A stretch of DNA of 19,271 nucleotides, from assembly GCA_028678905.1 (NCBI GenBank), contig JAJRCO010000319.1, forward strand, positions 1-19,271, written 5' to 3'. This stretch comes from Methanomicrobiales archaeon. Lineage in GTDB: Archaea; Halobacteriota; Methanomicrobia; Methanomicrobiales; JACTUA01. How positions within the stretch are numbered: the first letter of the stretch is position 1; the number at the start of each line of letters is the position of its first letter. The notes beneath the pieces are model-generated. The model ran no database searches. It saw only the letters and a program-made list of their open reading frames with translations, and had not been told where the DNA came from. Below, one piece after another: positions 7,940 through 15,201 of the stretch. The position numbers were made by a program, and so were the translations under genes.

Positions 7940-9581
7940 CGATGCCAAGCGTTTCCAGCGCCTCTTTCAGGGTATTCTGAGTCGCCTTCACTAGAGTGAG
8001 GCGACTGTTACGGACCTCTCCTTCGCTGCGCAGTACCGGGACATATCGGTAAAAGGTGTTGAAAAGATCGGCCAGATCCCGTGCGTATACCGCAAGAAGA
8101 TGGGGGCGTAGCTCCTGCACTACCTGATCGAGTACAAAGGGGAACCGGGAGATATGCTTTACCAGGGCAGCCTCATGAGGGCCCTCTATCTGATAGGCAG
8201 GGCTGAATTCGCCGGCTTTTTCCAGGATGCTGCAGGCGCGGGCATGGGCGTACTGGATGTAGGGCCCGCTCTGGCGTTCGAAGTCCAGGGCTTCCCTCCA
8301 GTCAAAGACCGTGCTCTTCTCCGGAGATACTTTCACGATATCGTACCGTATCGCCGCGATGGCCACTGAAGAGGCGATCTCCTCTCTCGCCCGGTCAGAC
8401 AGCTCAGGGCGCCTTTTGGTTACCTCCTCCAGTGCTTTCTCCGTCACTTCGGCAATAAGTTCGTCCGCAGAGACGAACTTACCGGCCCGGGTGCTCATCG
8501 ATCCTTCGGGGAGGGATACGAATTCGAAGTGCAGGATGGTGGGGGGTTTCTCTCCAAGGAGACGCAGGGTGGCGATGAGCTGGGCGCCGATTAGTTTATG
8601 GTCGGCACCCAGAATGTCGATCAGCACCTCAAAGTTCCGCCCTTTCCAGATGTGGAAGGCAAGGTCGCGGGCGGCATAGACCGTGGTTCCATCCGATCGG
8701 CGCAGGATGTAGCGGTTCTCGAACCCTTCTTCGGACAGATCGACCCACAGGGTTTCGTCTTCGTGCGCCTGGGGCATCTTCCGGATTCTTTCGATGACCC
8801 GCTCCACATCGCCATTGCGGATGAAGTCGCTTTCCCATACGTAGCGGTCGTGGTGGATACGGAGGTCACGGAGTGTCCCCTTGATCCCCTCCAGGCAGAT
8901 GGATACGGCCTCGCGGAACCGTCTAACCATCTCTTTTTCTCCCCGCTCTACCCGCTGCATCAATTCGTCGATCTCTACGACCTGTCCCGGATCTTTTTCC
9001 AGGGCACGGTTGGCTGCGATATAGATCCGGGCGATGTAATGGTCCTCCTTCTCCTGCTGGGTGGGGAGGCCCAGCGTGGTCAGCCCCCACACCACAATAG
9101 CGATCTGGCGGCCGATGTCGTTGACATAGTACTGCCTTTCCACCCGGTAGCCTCCTTTTTTGAACGCCCGGGCAAGGGTATCTCCCAGGATCGAGTTACG
9201 GATGTGACCGACGTGTAGAGGACCATTGGGGTTTGCGCTAGTATGCTCCAGAGCTATCCGTACCTCCTGAGAGGCAATTGCTCCATACCCGGATTGTAGT
9301 GCCGCCTGAAGACTCTTTTTCAGGTATTCCTCACCGAAATGGAAGTTGAGATAGGGGCCTTTTATCTCCACCCGGAACAGTCCTGCCTTTTCGTACTCCC
9401 GCAGGCGTGCACCAAGCTCCCGGGCAATCTCCACCGGTGGGCGGCGCTGCACTCTGGCCAGGGAGAAGGCGATAGTGGAGGCGAGATCGGCGTGGGTGCC
9501 TCCATCGACGAGCTCGGCATCCTCCTGTCCGGTCAAGTCACGCAGGATGTCTTTGATCTCGTCACGGGTTTCCCGGTACAT
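7920..9581 (-). CDS. argS: Arginyl-tRNA synthetase
   Basis: This class I synthetase of 553 residues attaches arginine to tRNA-Arg. The N-terminal region (1-100) is the ArgRS-specific Add-1 type domain. The HIGH motif appears as HVGH at 123-126 after the typical LEHTSANPNGPL. The KMSKS loop is degenerate, EGSMSTRAG at 359-367, as is usual in ArgRS. The C-terminal helical anticodon-binding domain contains QYAHARACSIL and ends about residue 553. ATG overlaps the aRF1 stop by one base (TGATG), and the 3' end overlaps taw1. Essential housekeeping gene; nothing unusual in the motifs. Confidence 0.96.
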   Translation of the reverse strand: MYRETRDEIKDILRDLTGQEDAELVDGGTHADLASTIAFSLARVQRRPPVEIARELGARLREYEKAGLFRVEIKGPYLNFHFGEEYLKKSLQAALQSGYGAIASQEVRIALEHTSANPNGPLHVGHIRNSILGDTLARAFKKGGYRVERQYYVNDIGRQIAIVVWGLTTLGLPTQQEKEDHYIARIYIAANRALEKDPGQVVEIDELMQRVERGEKEMVRRFREAVSICLEGIKGTLRDLRIHHDRYVWESDFIRNGDVERVIERIRKMPQAHEDETLWVDLSEEGFENRYILRRSDGTTVYAARDLAFHIWKGRNFEVLIDILGADHKLIGAQLIATLRLLGEKPPTILHFEFVSLPEGSMSTRAGKFVSADELIAEVTEKALEEVTKRRPELSDRAREEIASSVAIAAIRYDIVKVSPEKSTVFDWREALDFERQSGPYIQYAHARACSILEKAGEFSPAYQIEGPHEAALVKHISRFPFVLDQVVQELRPHLLAVYARDLADLFNTFYRYVPVLRSEGEVRNSRLTLVKATQNTLKEALETLGIDALATM

Positions 9582-10861
9582 CAGTAACCCGTCCTGAACC
9601 TGAGGAGAGCGGCTACGCCCCCGAAGGCGTTATAGAGAATGGATCCTTCCTCAAAATCGTCGGTGATGAACTCAACCGTACTCCCGCTATTTACCGCAAG
9701 ATGGGTGAGCTCCTCGATCAGATCCTCTTCTTCTTTCACCAGCGGTGTGGAACAGGAGGGGCATCCTCCGACCTCCACAACTGCGCCCTCCTCCTTTGGT
9801 CCGCTGGGAACGGTCACCTCTCGGTGATACAGACAGTTGACGCACCGCAGCTTCACCCGGGATTTGCGAAGCCTCGAGGATAGTAGGAGAATATCCACCG
9901 AACCGTTTTCCAGATTTTTCCGCACACTCTCTTCACCGTATGCGGCGTTTCCGTTTTCCTTTACCACTTCCTGCAGGAACCGGGTCATCAGACCCTTCTC
10001 CCGCACGATCTCCTGCCCTTTCAGGACATCCTGGGCGTTGTCCACCAGCTCAGACAGGCCGCTTTCATTGGTATAGGCCACATCGAAGAGTCCGATAATG
10101 CGTTTCTGCACCTCATGGTGTAGATAGCTCCCGGCCTCGAACTCTTCTTTGGTGGGGCTGGGACCTCCGATCAGAAGTCCCTTAAAACGGTCGAAAAAGT
10201 CTTTTTCGGTGAGGAATGCCTCACTTGCCCGCTCTCCCACTTTTTTGTAGAAATCGTTAATGGCGATCTCCCGCAGGCGCTGGAACCGGACGCTGGACTG
10301 ACCGCCCTTCCGTTGTTTGCCTGGTACCGTGGAGGTTGCCCCGTTGATCGGATCGATGCGATTCCCGCGCAGGAACCCCCAGTAGGCCTCTCGTCGATCG
10401 ATGACCAGAAGACCATACACGTTTTTTTCCTCCAGCATATCCAGGAGGGGCTCCAGCTCGAAACGTGAACTGCAGCGGTACATGTACAGATTCAGGGGTT
10501 CGGGAGGCTCGATGATGGTGCACTCCAGATCCGTACGGTCTCCACCCAGGAGGATAGTCCCACAGAACACCGCCATGCCGTTGGGGGGTGGCCGTTTGTA
10601 ATATTTAAGGCGGGCGAGGATGGAGGAGATAGCACTCTGGACATTGGTTCTGGTCTGTTTACTCTTGATATTTGCACACTGCCCGTATTCGTCCCGCAGC
10701 TGGGCTACCACATCGTGGATCTGCTTTTCGGGAGGGATATACAGCGTGATCAGCTCGGTTCCGCTCCCCTCCTTGGATGTCAGCTCCTCCAGATGTTTCT
10801 TAAATTCATATTTGCGACGAGCCGCATCCATTGGTGCTTTCTCGTCTTCCCGTTCCCCCAT
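9581..10861 (-). CDS. prf1: Peptide chain release factor aRF1
   Basis: This 426-residue factor recognises all three stop codons and triggers peptide release, as eukaryotic eRF1 does. Domain 1 carries NIKS at 64-67 and YxCxxxF (YRCSSRF) at 128-134 for stop-codon reading. Domain 2 carries GGQ at 186-188 for hydrolysis at the peptidyl transferase centre. The C-terminal domain has two Cys-x2-Cys pairs (CVNC and CPSC), an archaeal zinc-binding minidomain. The length is slightly above the usual 410-420, with an N-terminal extension of about ten charged residues; Met11 is a possible alternative start. GGAGG lies 4 nt before ATG 10861. It follows the lipoprotein hydrolase gene by 29 nt and precedes argS. 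Confidence 0.96.
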   Translation of the reverse strand: MGEREDEKAPMDAARRKYEFKKHLEELTSKEGSGTELITLYIPPEKQIHDVVAQLRDEYGQCANIKSKQTRTNVQSAISSILARLKYYKRPPPNGMAVFCGTILLGGDRTDLECTIIEPPEPLNLYMYRCSSRFELEPLLDMLEEKNVYGLLVIDRREAYWGFLRGNRIDPINGATSTVPGKQRKGGQSSVRFQRLREIAINDFYKKVGERASEAFLTEKDFFDRFKGLLIGGPSPTKEEFEAGSYLHHEVQKRIIGLFDVAYTNESGLSELVDNAQDVLKGQEIVREKGLMTRFLQEVVKENGNAAYGEESVRKNLENGSVDILLLSSRLRKSRVKLRCVNCLYHREVTVPSGPKEEGAVVEVGGCPSCSTPLVKEEEDLIEELTHLAVNSGSTVEFITDDFEEGSILYNAFGGVAALLRFRTGY

Positions 10862-10890
10862 TCTTCCTCCGAACCCAATTGAGAACTATA

Positions 10891-11766
10891 CTATTGTCGT
10901 TCCGGCACATTAAAATTGAGTAGATGCTCAATGATCACCTGATCGGCCTCGCCATTCAGCCCATGGCCGGTGGAGAGATCCCAGAACTCTTTCGGCTCCC
11001 GGGCATGGCCGAACAGAGCCCGGGCATCGCTGTAGGGAATGATGCTGTCGTCAGGGGCGTGAAATAAGAGAACTGGCCGGGGCGAGATGTCAGTGATGGC
11101 ATGGTCCGGATCGATGGAGAGTAGAAATTTCCTCATATCGCCACTGTACCGGTTTCCGGCCAGACCGAACCCGGAGGTGGAGATCCCGATGTAACCACTG
11201 AAATTCTGATCTGTCCCAGCCGCGATAGCAGCATAACGCCCCCCATTGCTCTCTCCCATCGCGTAGATGGACCCCGGATACCGCGAAGCAAGGAATTCAC
11301 GGGTTGCGATCATATCAGCCACAATGGCATAGTACTGGGGCCATGATCTGTTCGCGAACAGGTGAAAGTCCCCCTCGATATCCAGGGGTGTTCCGGCGGT
11401 CTCTCCCCCGTTTCCTCGGACGTCCAGCACGGCCATCGCTATCCCGGCCCGAGCATACTCTTCTGCTCGGGGCTGGTGTCCCTCCTTCTTCACACCTGCC
11501 CCCGGTGCTAAGATGACCGCAGCTCGTGGTTCATCCGAGGTGACAAGAAGCACGTACACCGTACGGTCGATATTTTCAAAGGAAAGATGGGAGATGGTAA
11601 TGCCATCCTCTGCGGAGAGGATCTCTTCCCGCACCGTCGGCTTGGGAACCAACAGCGAAAGGTGATCGTCGAACGTGACCTGGTATGAAGCCTGTGGTGC
11701 CTGCCCCACGCATCCGGCCGCGATGAGTGCACCCAACAGGAGGGCCACGCACACCATTCGCTTCAT
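10891..11766 (-). CDS. Predicted lipoprotein alpha/beta hydrolase
   Basis: The 291-residue protein starts with MKRM, a hydrophobic stretch (5-17) and a lipobox-like A-A-G-C ending at C19, so it is probably exported and anchored to the outer face of the membrane. The alpha/beta hydrolase catalytic triad is visible: the nucleophile elbow GESNGG at 171-176 (S173), an Asp in HAPDDS (239 or 240), and His in the TGHG segment (H268). LDVRGNGGETAG at 114-125 resembles the oxyanion-strand region of dienelactone hydrolase or prolyl-oligopeptidase-like esterases. The substrate cannot be told. It sits between a NUDIX gene (3-nt gap) and aRF1 (29-nt gap). An extracytoplasmic enzyme is out of theme in this tRNA-centred run. 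Confidence 0.85.
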   Translation of the reverse strand: MKRMVCVALLLGALIAAGCVGQAPQASYQVTFDDHLSLLVPKPTVREEILSAEDGITISHLSFENIDRTVYVLLVTSDEPRAAVILAPGAGVKKEGHQPRAEEYARAGIAMAVLDVRGNGGETAGTPLDIEGDFHLFANRSWPQYYAIVADMIATREFLASRYPGSIYAMGESNGGRYAAIAAGTDQNFSGYIGISTSGFGLAGNRYSGDMRKFLLSIDPDHAITDISPRPVLLFHAPDDSIIPYSDARALFGHAREPKEFWDLSTGHGLNGEADQVIIEHLLNFNVPERQ

Positions 11767-11769
11767 CCT

Positions 11770-12267
11770 TCACCCCAGGCAGCGGTGGATCAGGCAGATG
11801 GTCTTCGCATCACAGATCCGTCCGTCTTCGATCATCGCGAACAGTTCACCACGGGAGAATGGAGCGGATTCGATCACCTCATCCTCTTCTAGTTGCGGAC
11901 TGCCGGCGGTATGAAGATCCCGGGCTTCGAACAGATAGATCCGTTCAGTGGTAAAGCCTGGTGTGGTGAACACAAATCCACGGGGAATTATCTTTCCAGC
12001 GGTAAACCCGGTCTCTTCCCGCAGTTCCCGGATCGCGGTCTGCTCCGGTGTTTCTCCGGGATCCATGGTTCCGGCAGGTACCTCATACAGGTACTGATCG
12101 ATAGCGAACCGGTACTGGTGTATCAGGTAACAAGTATCCCCGTGCAGGGGGAGGATCGCCGCAGCATCGGCGGGTCGCACCACCACCCACTCTCTGGTTC
12201 TACCATCCCTGGACCGAACAATCTTCTTCTCTACGGCCAGGCGGCGACCTTGATAGATGAAGGTCAT
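11770..12267 (-). CDS. NUDIX hydrolase, ADP-ribose pyrophosphatase-like
   Basis: The 165-residue protein has a perfect Nudix box from G66 to F88: G66, E72, R80-E81, E84-E85 and G87 fit GX5EX7REUXEEXGU. The preceding YRFAIDQYLYEVPAG is typical of ADP-ribose/ADP-sugar pyrophosphatases, which split nucleotide diphosphate sugars into AMP and a sugar phosphate. The box points to pyrophosphohydrolase chemistry; the ADP-ribose preference is inference from that upstream motif. Its ATG overlaps the queC stop (ATGA), so it is translated with the preQ0 genes, though no role in preQ0 synthesis is known. It could clean up nucleotide by-products or be a passenger. Confidence 0.9.
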   Translation of the reverse strand: MTFIYQGRRLAVEKKIVRSRDGRTREWVVVRPADAAAILPLHGDTCYLIHQYRFAIDQYLYEVPAGTMDPGETPEQTAIRELREETGFTAGKIIPRGFVFTTPGFTTERIYLFEARDLHTAGSPQLEEDEVIESAPFSRGELFAMIEDGRICDAKTICLIHRCLG

Positions 12268-12938
12268 GGGATCTCCTCGTAAGAAAGAGGGTCCCGCACC
12301 CCGATCTCCCGGAACGCCTCGGTCCGGAAATGGCAGGAACCACAGCGCCCGCAGGCTAACCCCTCATTGCGGTAACATGACCAGGTGTGTTCATAGGGTA
12401 CGCCCAGTCCTATCCCTATCTTCAGGATACCTGCCTTGGTCATGTGCACAAACGGCGCGTGCAGGGTGATGGAGGTGGTATCTCTGGTTCCCCGGTTGAT
12501 AACCTCCTGAAACGCCTCGAGAAATGCGGGTCGGCAATCCGGGTACCCGCTGTAATCATGTGCCTGCGCCCCAATAAAGATCGCCTCCGCTCCTTTTGCC
12601 TCCGCGGCACTGGTGGCAATGGACAGCAGGTTTGCATTGCGGAAAGGCACGTAGGTGTCCGGAAGCTCTTCCCTTTGCGGGTCATAATCCGCTATCACTC
12701 TCTGCTGATCGGTGAGGGTGCTTCCTCCCAGGATTCGCAGGTATCCGATGTCCACCTCCAGGAATTCCCGTGCGGGCAGAAGGCGGGCAATAGTCCGGGC
12801 ACACTGTTTTTCTTTCCCTTCTGTCCTCTGCCCATAGGTCACGTGCAGCCCCACGATCTCGTATCCCTGTTCCCTTGCCAGGTAGGCGGCGGTCGTGGAA
12901 TCCATGCCACCCGACATCAGACAAACTGCCTTCGTCAC
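12264..12938 (-). CDS. queC: 7-cyano-7-deazaguanine synthase
   Basis: QueC uses ATP and ammonia to turn 7-carboxy-7-deazaguanine into preQ0, which archaea insert at G15 of tRNA and convert to archaeosine. The PP-loop SGGMDS is at 9-14. Four cysteines near the C-terminus, C188, C196, C199 and C202, form the QueC zinc site. The length of 224 residues is normal. The start codon is GTG and overlaps the queE stop (GTGA). No archaeosine tRNA-guanine transglycosylase or ArcS gene is in the window. Confidence 0.96.
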   Translation of the reverse strand: MTKAVCLMSGGMDSTTAAYLAREQGYEIVGLHVTYGQRTEGKEKQCARTIARLLPAREFLEVDIGYLRILGGSTLTDQQRVIADYDPQREELPDTYVPFRNANLLSIATSAAEAKGAEAIFIGAQAHDYSGYPDCRPAFLEAFQEVINRGTRDTTSITLHAPFVHMTKAGILKIGIGLGVPYEHTWSCYRNEGLACGRCGSCHFRTEAFREIGVRDPLSYEEIP

Positions 12939-13543
12939 CGGACCCCCAGAATTCGGTGTAACTGTAACTGGTACCGCACAGGAAGGTGGTGTTCCAGGAC
13001 ATAGTTCGCGATAGCCTGGTAATCACTTCCGTAGACCGGGGAGATGAACACCTCTCCCTTTATCGGACACGATGACAGGACTTCCGAGACGTACCGGCAG
13101 TCTTTCTCATCCCGCACCACGAATTTTACCGCGTCATTCTCCGTAATGAGGCAGAGCAGGTCAAGATCGCTCCTCTCCCCCGAAGAAGGGCATTTCACGT
13201 CCATACAGATGGAGGCAAAAGGCTGTAAGGAGGAAAAATCACGGGTGCCGTTGGTCTCGATATCCAGCGCAAATCCCCGGTCGTTAAGCGTGCGTACAAG
13301 AATCAGTACGTCTTGTTCCTGCAGCAGTGGCTCTCCTCCGGTAATACAGGCGTAGAGATACCCCATGGTGCAAACCCGGTCTGCCACCTCTTCCACCGGC
13401 ATATCCGTCCCTCCCTCCCGTGCATACACAGTGTCGCACCACTGGCACGAGAGATTGCACCCCACACACCGCACGAAGGTGCAAGGACTTCCCTGGTTCC
13501 GCCCCTCACCCTGAAGGCTGGAAAAAATTTCACTGACCAGCAT
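12935..13543 (-). CDS. queE: 7-carboxy-7-deazaguanine synthase (radical SAM)
   Basis: QueE rearranges 6-carboxytetrahydropterin into 7-carboxy-7-deazaguanine. From ATG 13543 the protein has 202 residues and begins MLVSEIFSSLQGEG, the characteristic family N-terminus. The radical SAM triad is C29-x3-C33-x2-C36 (CNLSCQWC) and is followed by D-T-V-Y; ITGGEPLLQ supplies the GGEP SAM site. The frame extends to a GTG at 13558, but the ATG gives the family-typical N-terminus. Its start lies within the last 14 nt of queD and its stop overlaps queC, so all three que genes are coupled. Confidence 0.94.
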   Translation of the reverse strand: MLVSEIFSSLQGEGRNQGSPCTFVRCVGCNLSCQWCDTVYAREGGTDMPVEEVADRVCTMGYLYACITGGEPLLQEQDVLILVRTLNDRGFALDIETNGTRDFSSLQPFASICMDVKCPSSGERSDLDLLCLITENDAVKFVVRDEKDCRYVSEVLSSCPIKGEVFISPVYGSDYQAIANYVLEHHLPVRYQLQLHRILGVR

Positions 13544-13943
13544 GCGTGATCTCAGCACAACAGGATGGTGATTCCCACACCCGGAGGCGGGTCAGTCGTG
13601 CGACCGCAGTATTCAGCGGAGATTCGGCGCAGAGCATGTCCCAGATACGAGAAGAGATCATCTCGCTGCTTGGGTCTCCCGGAGTGGTGATCACTGTCTG
13701 GTACCGGGTAAGGCAGTCCACCATCGGATCTGTTTCGTTCAGGATCACCTGATGGTCGAATCGTTCGATCACGGTCTTGATCAGATTATAGTCCATCAGT
13801 ATCCGGGTGACTTCATCGGTTTCTCCCTCTATCCATACTTCCACCCTCCATCGATGGCCGTGGAGGTTCCGGCACTTCCCCTCGTAATGGAGCAAACGGT
13901 GGGACGCATCAAAAAAGACCTCCTTGTAAATGCAACATCTCAT
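13530..13943 (-). CDS. queD: 6-carboxytetrahydropterin synthase, QueD/PTPS family
   Basis: QueD converts dihydroneopterin triphosphate to 6-carboxy-5,6,7,8-tetrahydropterin, the first dedicated step to preQ0. The 137-residue form from ATG 13943 starts MRCCIYKEVFFDASHRL. Zinc ligands H15, H28 and H30 and the catalytic C24 sit in FDASH and GKCRNLHGH; a further His is in RFDHQ near 64. The frame runs on to 14024, but those extra 27 residues would cover the TATA box and are not family-like, so the inner ATG is chosen. No ribosome site precedes it; the TATA box about 26 nt upstream suggests a leaderless mRNA. It is the first gene of the nine-gene run. Confidence 0.93.
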   Translation of the reverse strand: MRCCIYKEVFFDASHRLLHYEGKCRNLHGHRWRVEVWIEGETDEVTRILMDYNLIKTVIERFDHQVILNETDPMVDCLTRYQTVITTPGDPSSEMISSRIWDMLCAESPLNTAVARLTRLRVWESPSCCAEITHAGQ

Positions 13944-13963
13944 TGTACTGCGTTCGTGGGCGA

Positions 13964-13975
13964 GAGATATAAGAT
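13964..13975 (-). promoter_or_regulatory. TATA box for the queD-sepS run
   Basis: The minus strand reads AATCTTATATCT. Its centre lies about 26 nt before the queD ATG, the normal TATA-to-start distance in archaea. This predicts transcription beginning at or next to the start codon, in line with the missing ribosome site. No other comparable box is seen inside the run. Confidence 0.6.
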
Positions 13976-14022
13976 TATTAGCTCGCACATCAAAACAGAT
14001 AAGGAATCGGGGGGATGAGCAC

Positions 14023-14032
14023 AATATATAAG
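14023..14032 (+). promoter_or_regulatory. TATA box for rps12-rps7-fusA
   Basis: AATATATAAG is a near-ideal archaeal TATA element. It is centred about 80 nt before the rps12 ATG, so transcription should start near 14053 and leave a leader of roughly 50 nt. The leader contains GAGG at 14097-14100, a good ribosome site 7 nt before the ATG. The box lies about 60 bp from the opposing TATA box of queD, so the two operons share one compact promoter region. Confidence 0.65.
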
Positions 14033-14047
14033 TCCATTCCCCGCGTT

Positions 14048-14073
14048 GGATACTATCTCAGAAAGTTGTATCC
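14048..14073 (+). repeat. Inverted repeat at the start of the rps12 leader
   Basis: GGATAC at 14048-14053 is matched by its reverse complement GTATCC at 14068-14073, with a 14-nt loop. It overlaps the predicted transcription start of the str-type operon. It may be an operator for a DNA-binding regulator or a hairpin at the 5' end of the mRNA, for example for ribosomal-protein feedback. The arms are only 6 bp, so chance cannot be excluded. Confidence 0.4.
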
Positions 14074-14107
14074 TAATTCACCTAAATCAAGTCTATGAGG
14101 GCCTTTA

Positions 14108-14536
14108 ATGGGACAGGGTAAATTTGCAGCCAGAAAGTTGAAGCGCGACGCTCACAAGTTCCGCTGGAGCGATAAACGATATGCGCGGCGCATGCTTCGG
14201 CTCGATGAGAAAGCCGATCCGCTCGAAGGATCTCCGCAGGCACGGGGTATCGTACTGGAGAAGATCGGGATCGAAGCAAAGCAGCCGAACTCCGCCATCC
14301 GCAAAGCGGTCCGTGTGCAGCTGATTAAGAATGGCCGACAGGTCACCGCATTTGCCGCCGGAGACGGTGCGATCAACTTCATCGATGAACACGATGAGGT
14401 GGAGATCGAGGGGATAGGGGGCAGACTCGGACGTTCCATGGGTGATATTCCCGGTGTCCGGTACGTTGTCACCAAGGTGAACAACGTCTGCCTGCACGAG
14501 CTGGTGATCGGACGGAAGGAGAAACCACGCAGGTGA
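14108..14536 (+). CDS. rps12: 30S ribosomal protein S12 (uS12)
   Basis: uS12 lies at the decoding centre of the small subunit and controls translation accuracy. The 142-residue protein begins MGQGKFAARKLKRDAHKFRW and contains the conserved KQPNSAIRKAVRVQLIKNG loop (about 57-75) and the FIDEHDEVEIEGIGG region (about 91-105), both of archaeal/eukaryotic S12 (S23e) type. GAGG ahead of the ATG serves as ribosome site. rps7 follows after 4 nt. It is first in its operon here, without the RNA polymerase or nusA-like genes that often precede it in other Euryarchaeota. Confidence 0.97.
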   Translation: MGQGKFAARKLKRDAHKFRWSDKRYARRMLRLDEKADPLEGSPQARGIVLEKIGIEAKQPNSAIRKAVRVQLIKNGRQVTAFAAGDGAINFIDEHDEVEIEGIGGRLGRSMGDIPGVRYVVTKVNNVCLHELVIGRKEKPRR

Positions 14537-14540
14537 GCAC

Positions 14541-15179
14541 ATGGATGAGAAGAAAAGCGTTCCTCCCGTAACGGAGGTCCCGCCGGTGGAAGAAGAACAG
14601 AAGGAAGAAAAACAGGCGCCCCGCCTGCTGTTCAACCGCTGGAACCTGAACGAAGTCGAGATAAAAGATCCCGGTCTGGTCCGTTACATCAATCTGCGTT
14701 CGGCCATTGTGCCCTACACCTCGGGAAAGTATACCCGCCAGCAGTTTGCCAAAGGCGATATGCTCATCGTGGAGCGACTGATCAACCGTCTGATGCAGAA
14801 TGAGATGAATACCGGAGCCAAACAGCGGGCCATTCGCATCACCCAGAATGCCTTTGAGATCATCAACAAGAGAACCAAGAAGAACCCGGTTCAGGTGCTG
14901 GTGGATGCGATCGCGAATGCCGGTCCCCGCGAAGAAACGGTGAGATTGAAATATGGAGGTATCAATGTTCCTAAGTCGGTTGATACCGCTCCCCTCCGCC
15001 GGGTGAATGCGGCTCTCAAGTTCATCGCCATGGGAGTCCAGGCAGCAAGCCGGGGCAGCAAGAAGGATGTAAGCGAGTGTCTGGCCGATGAGCTCATCGC
15101 GGCATCCAGAGGAGATACAAAGAGTTATTCTGTTTCCAAGAAGGAAGAACGCGAACGTGTCGCGATAGCTTCCCGGTAA
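14541..15179 (+). CDS. rps7: 30S ribosomal protein S7 (uS7)
   Basis: uS7 nucleates assembly of the 3' domain of 16S rRNA and touches tRNA in the E site. The 212-residue protein has a low-complexity, acidic and proline-rich N-terminal tail of about 25 residues (MDEKKSVPPVTEVPPVEEE), then the conserved fold with KGDMLIVERLINRLMQ (about 73-88), GAKQRAIRITQNAFEIIN and NPVQVLVDAIANAGPREE. The tail is longer than in many homologues. GGTGAG just before the ATG serves as ribosome site. Confidence 0.97.
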   Translation: MDEKKSVPPVTEVPPVEEEQKEEKQAPRLLFNRWNLNEVEIKDPGLVRYINLRSAIVPYTSGKYTRQQFAKGDMLIVERLINRLMQNEMNTGAKQRAIRITQNAFEIINKRTKKNPVQVLVDAIANAGPREETVRLKYGGINVPKSVDTAPLRRVNAALKFIAMGVQAASRGSKKDVSECLADELIAASRGDTKSYSVSKKEERERVAIASR

Positions 15180-15201
15180 ATGAATCTTTTTTGAGGTAAC
15201 T

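Noticed and set aside
13944..14024. Upstream extension of queD to 14024
   Set aside because: The added residues are not QueD-like and would cover the TATA box of the operon.
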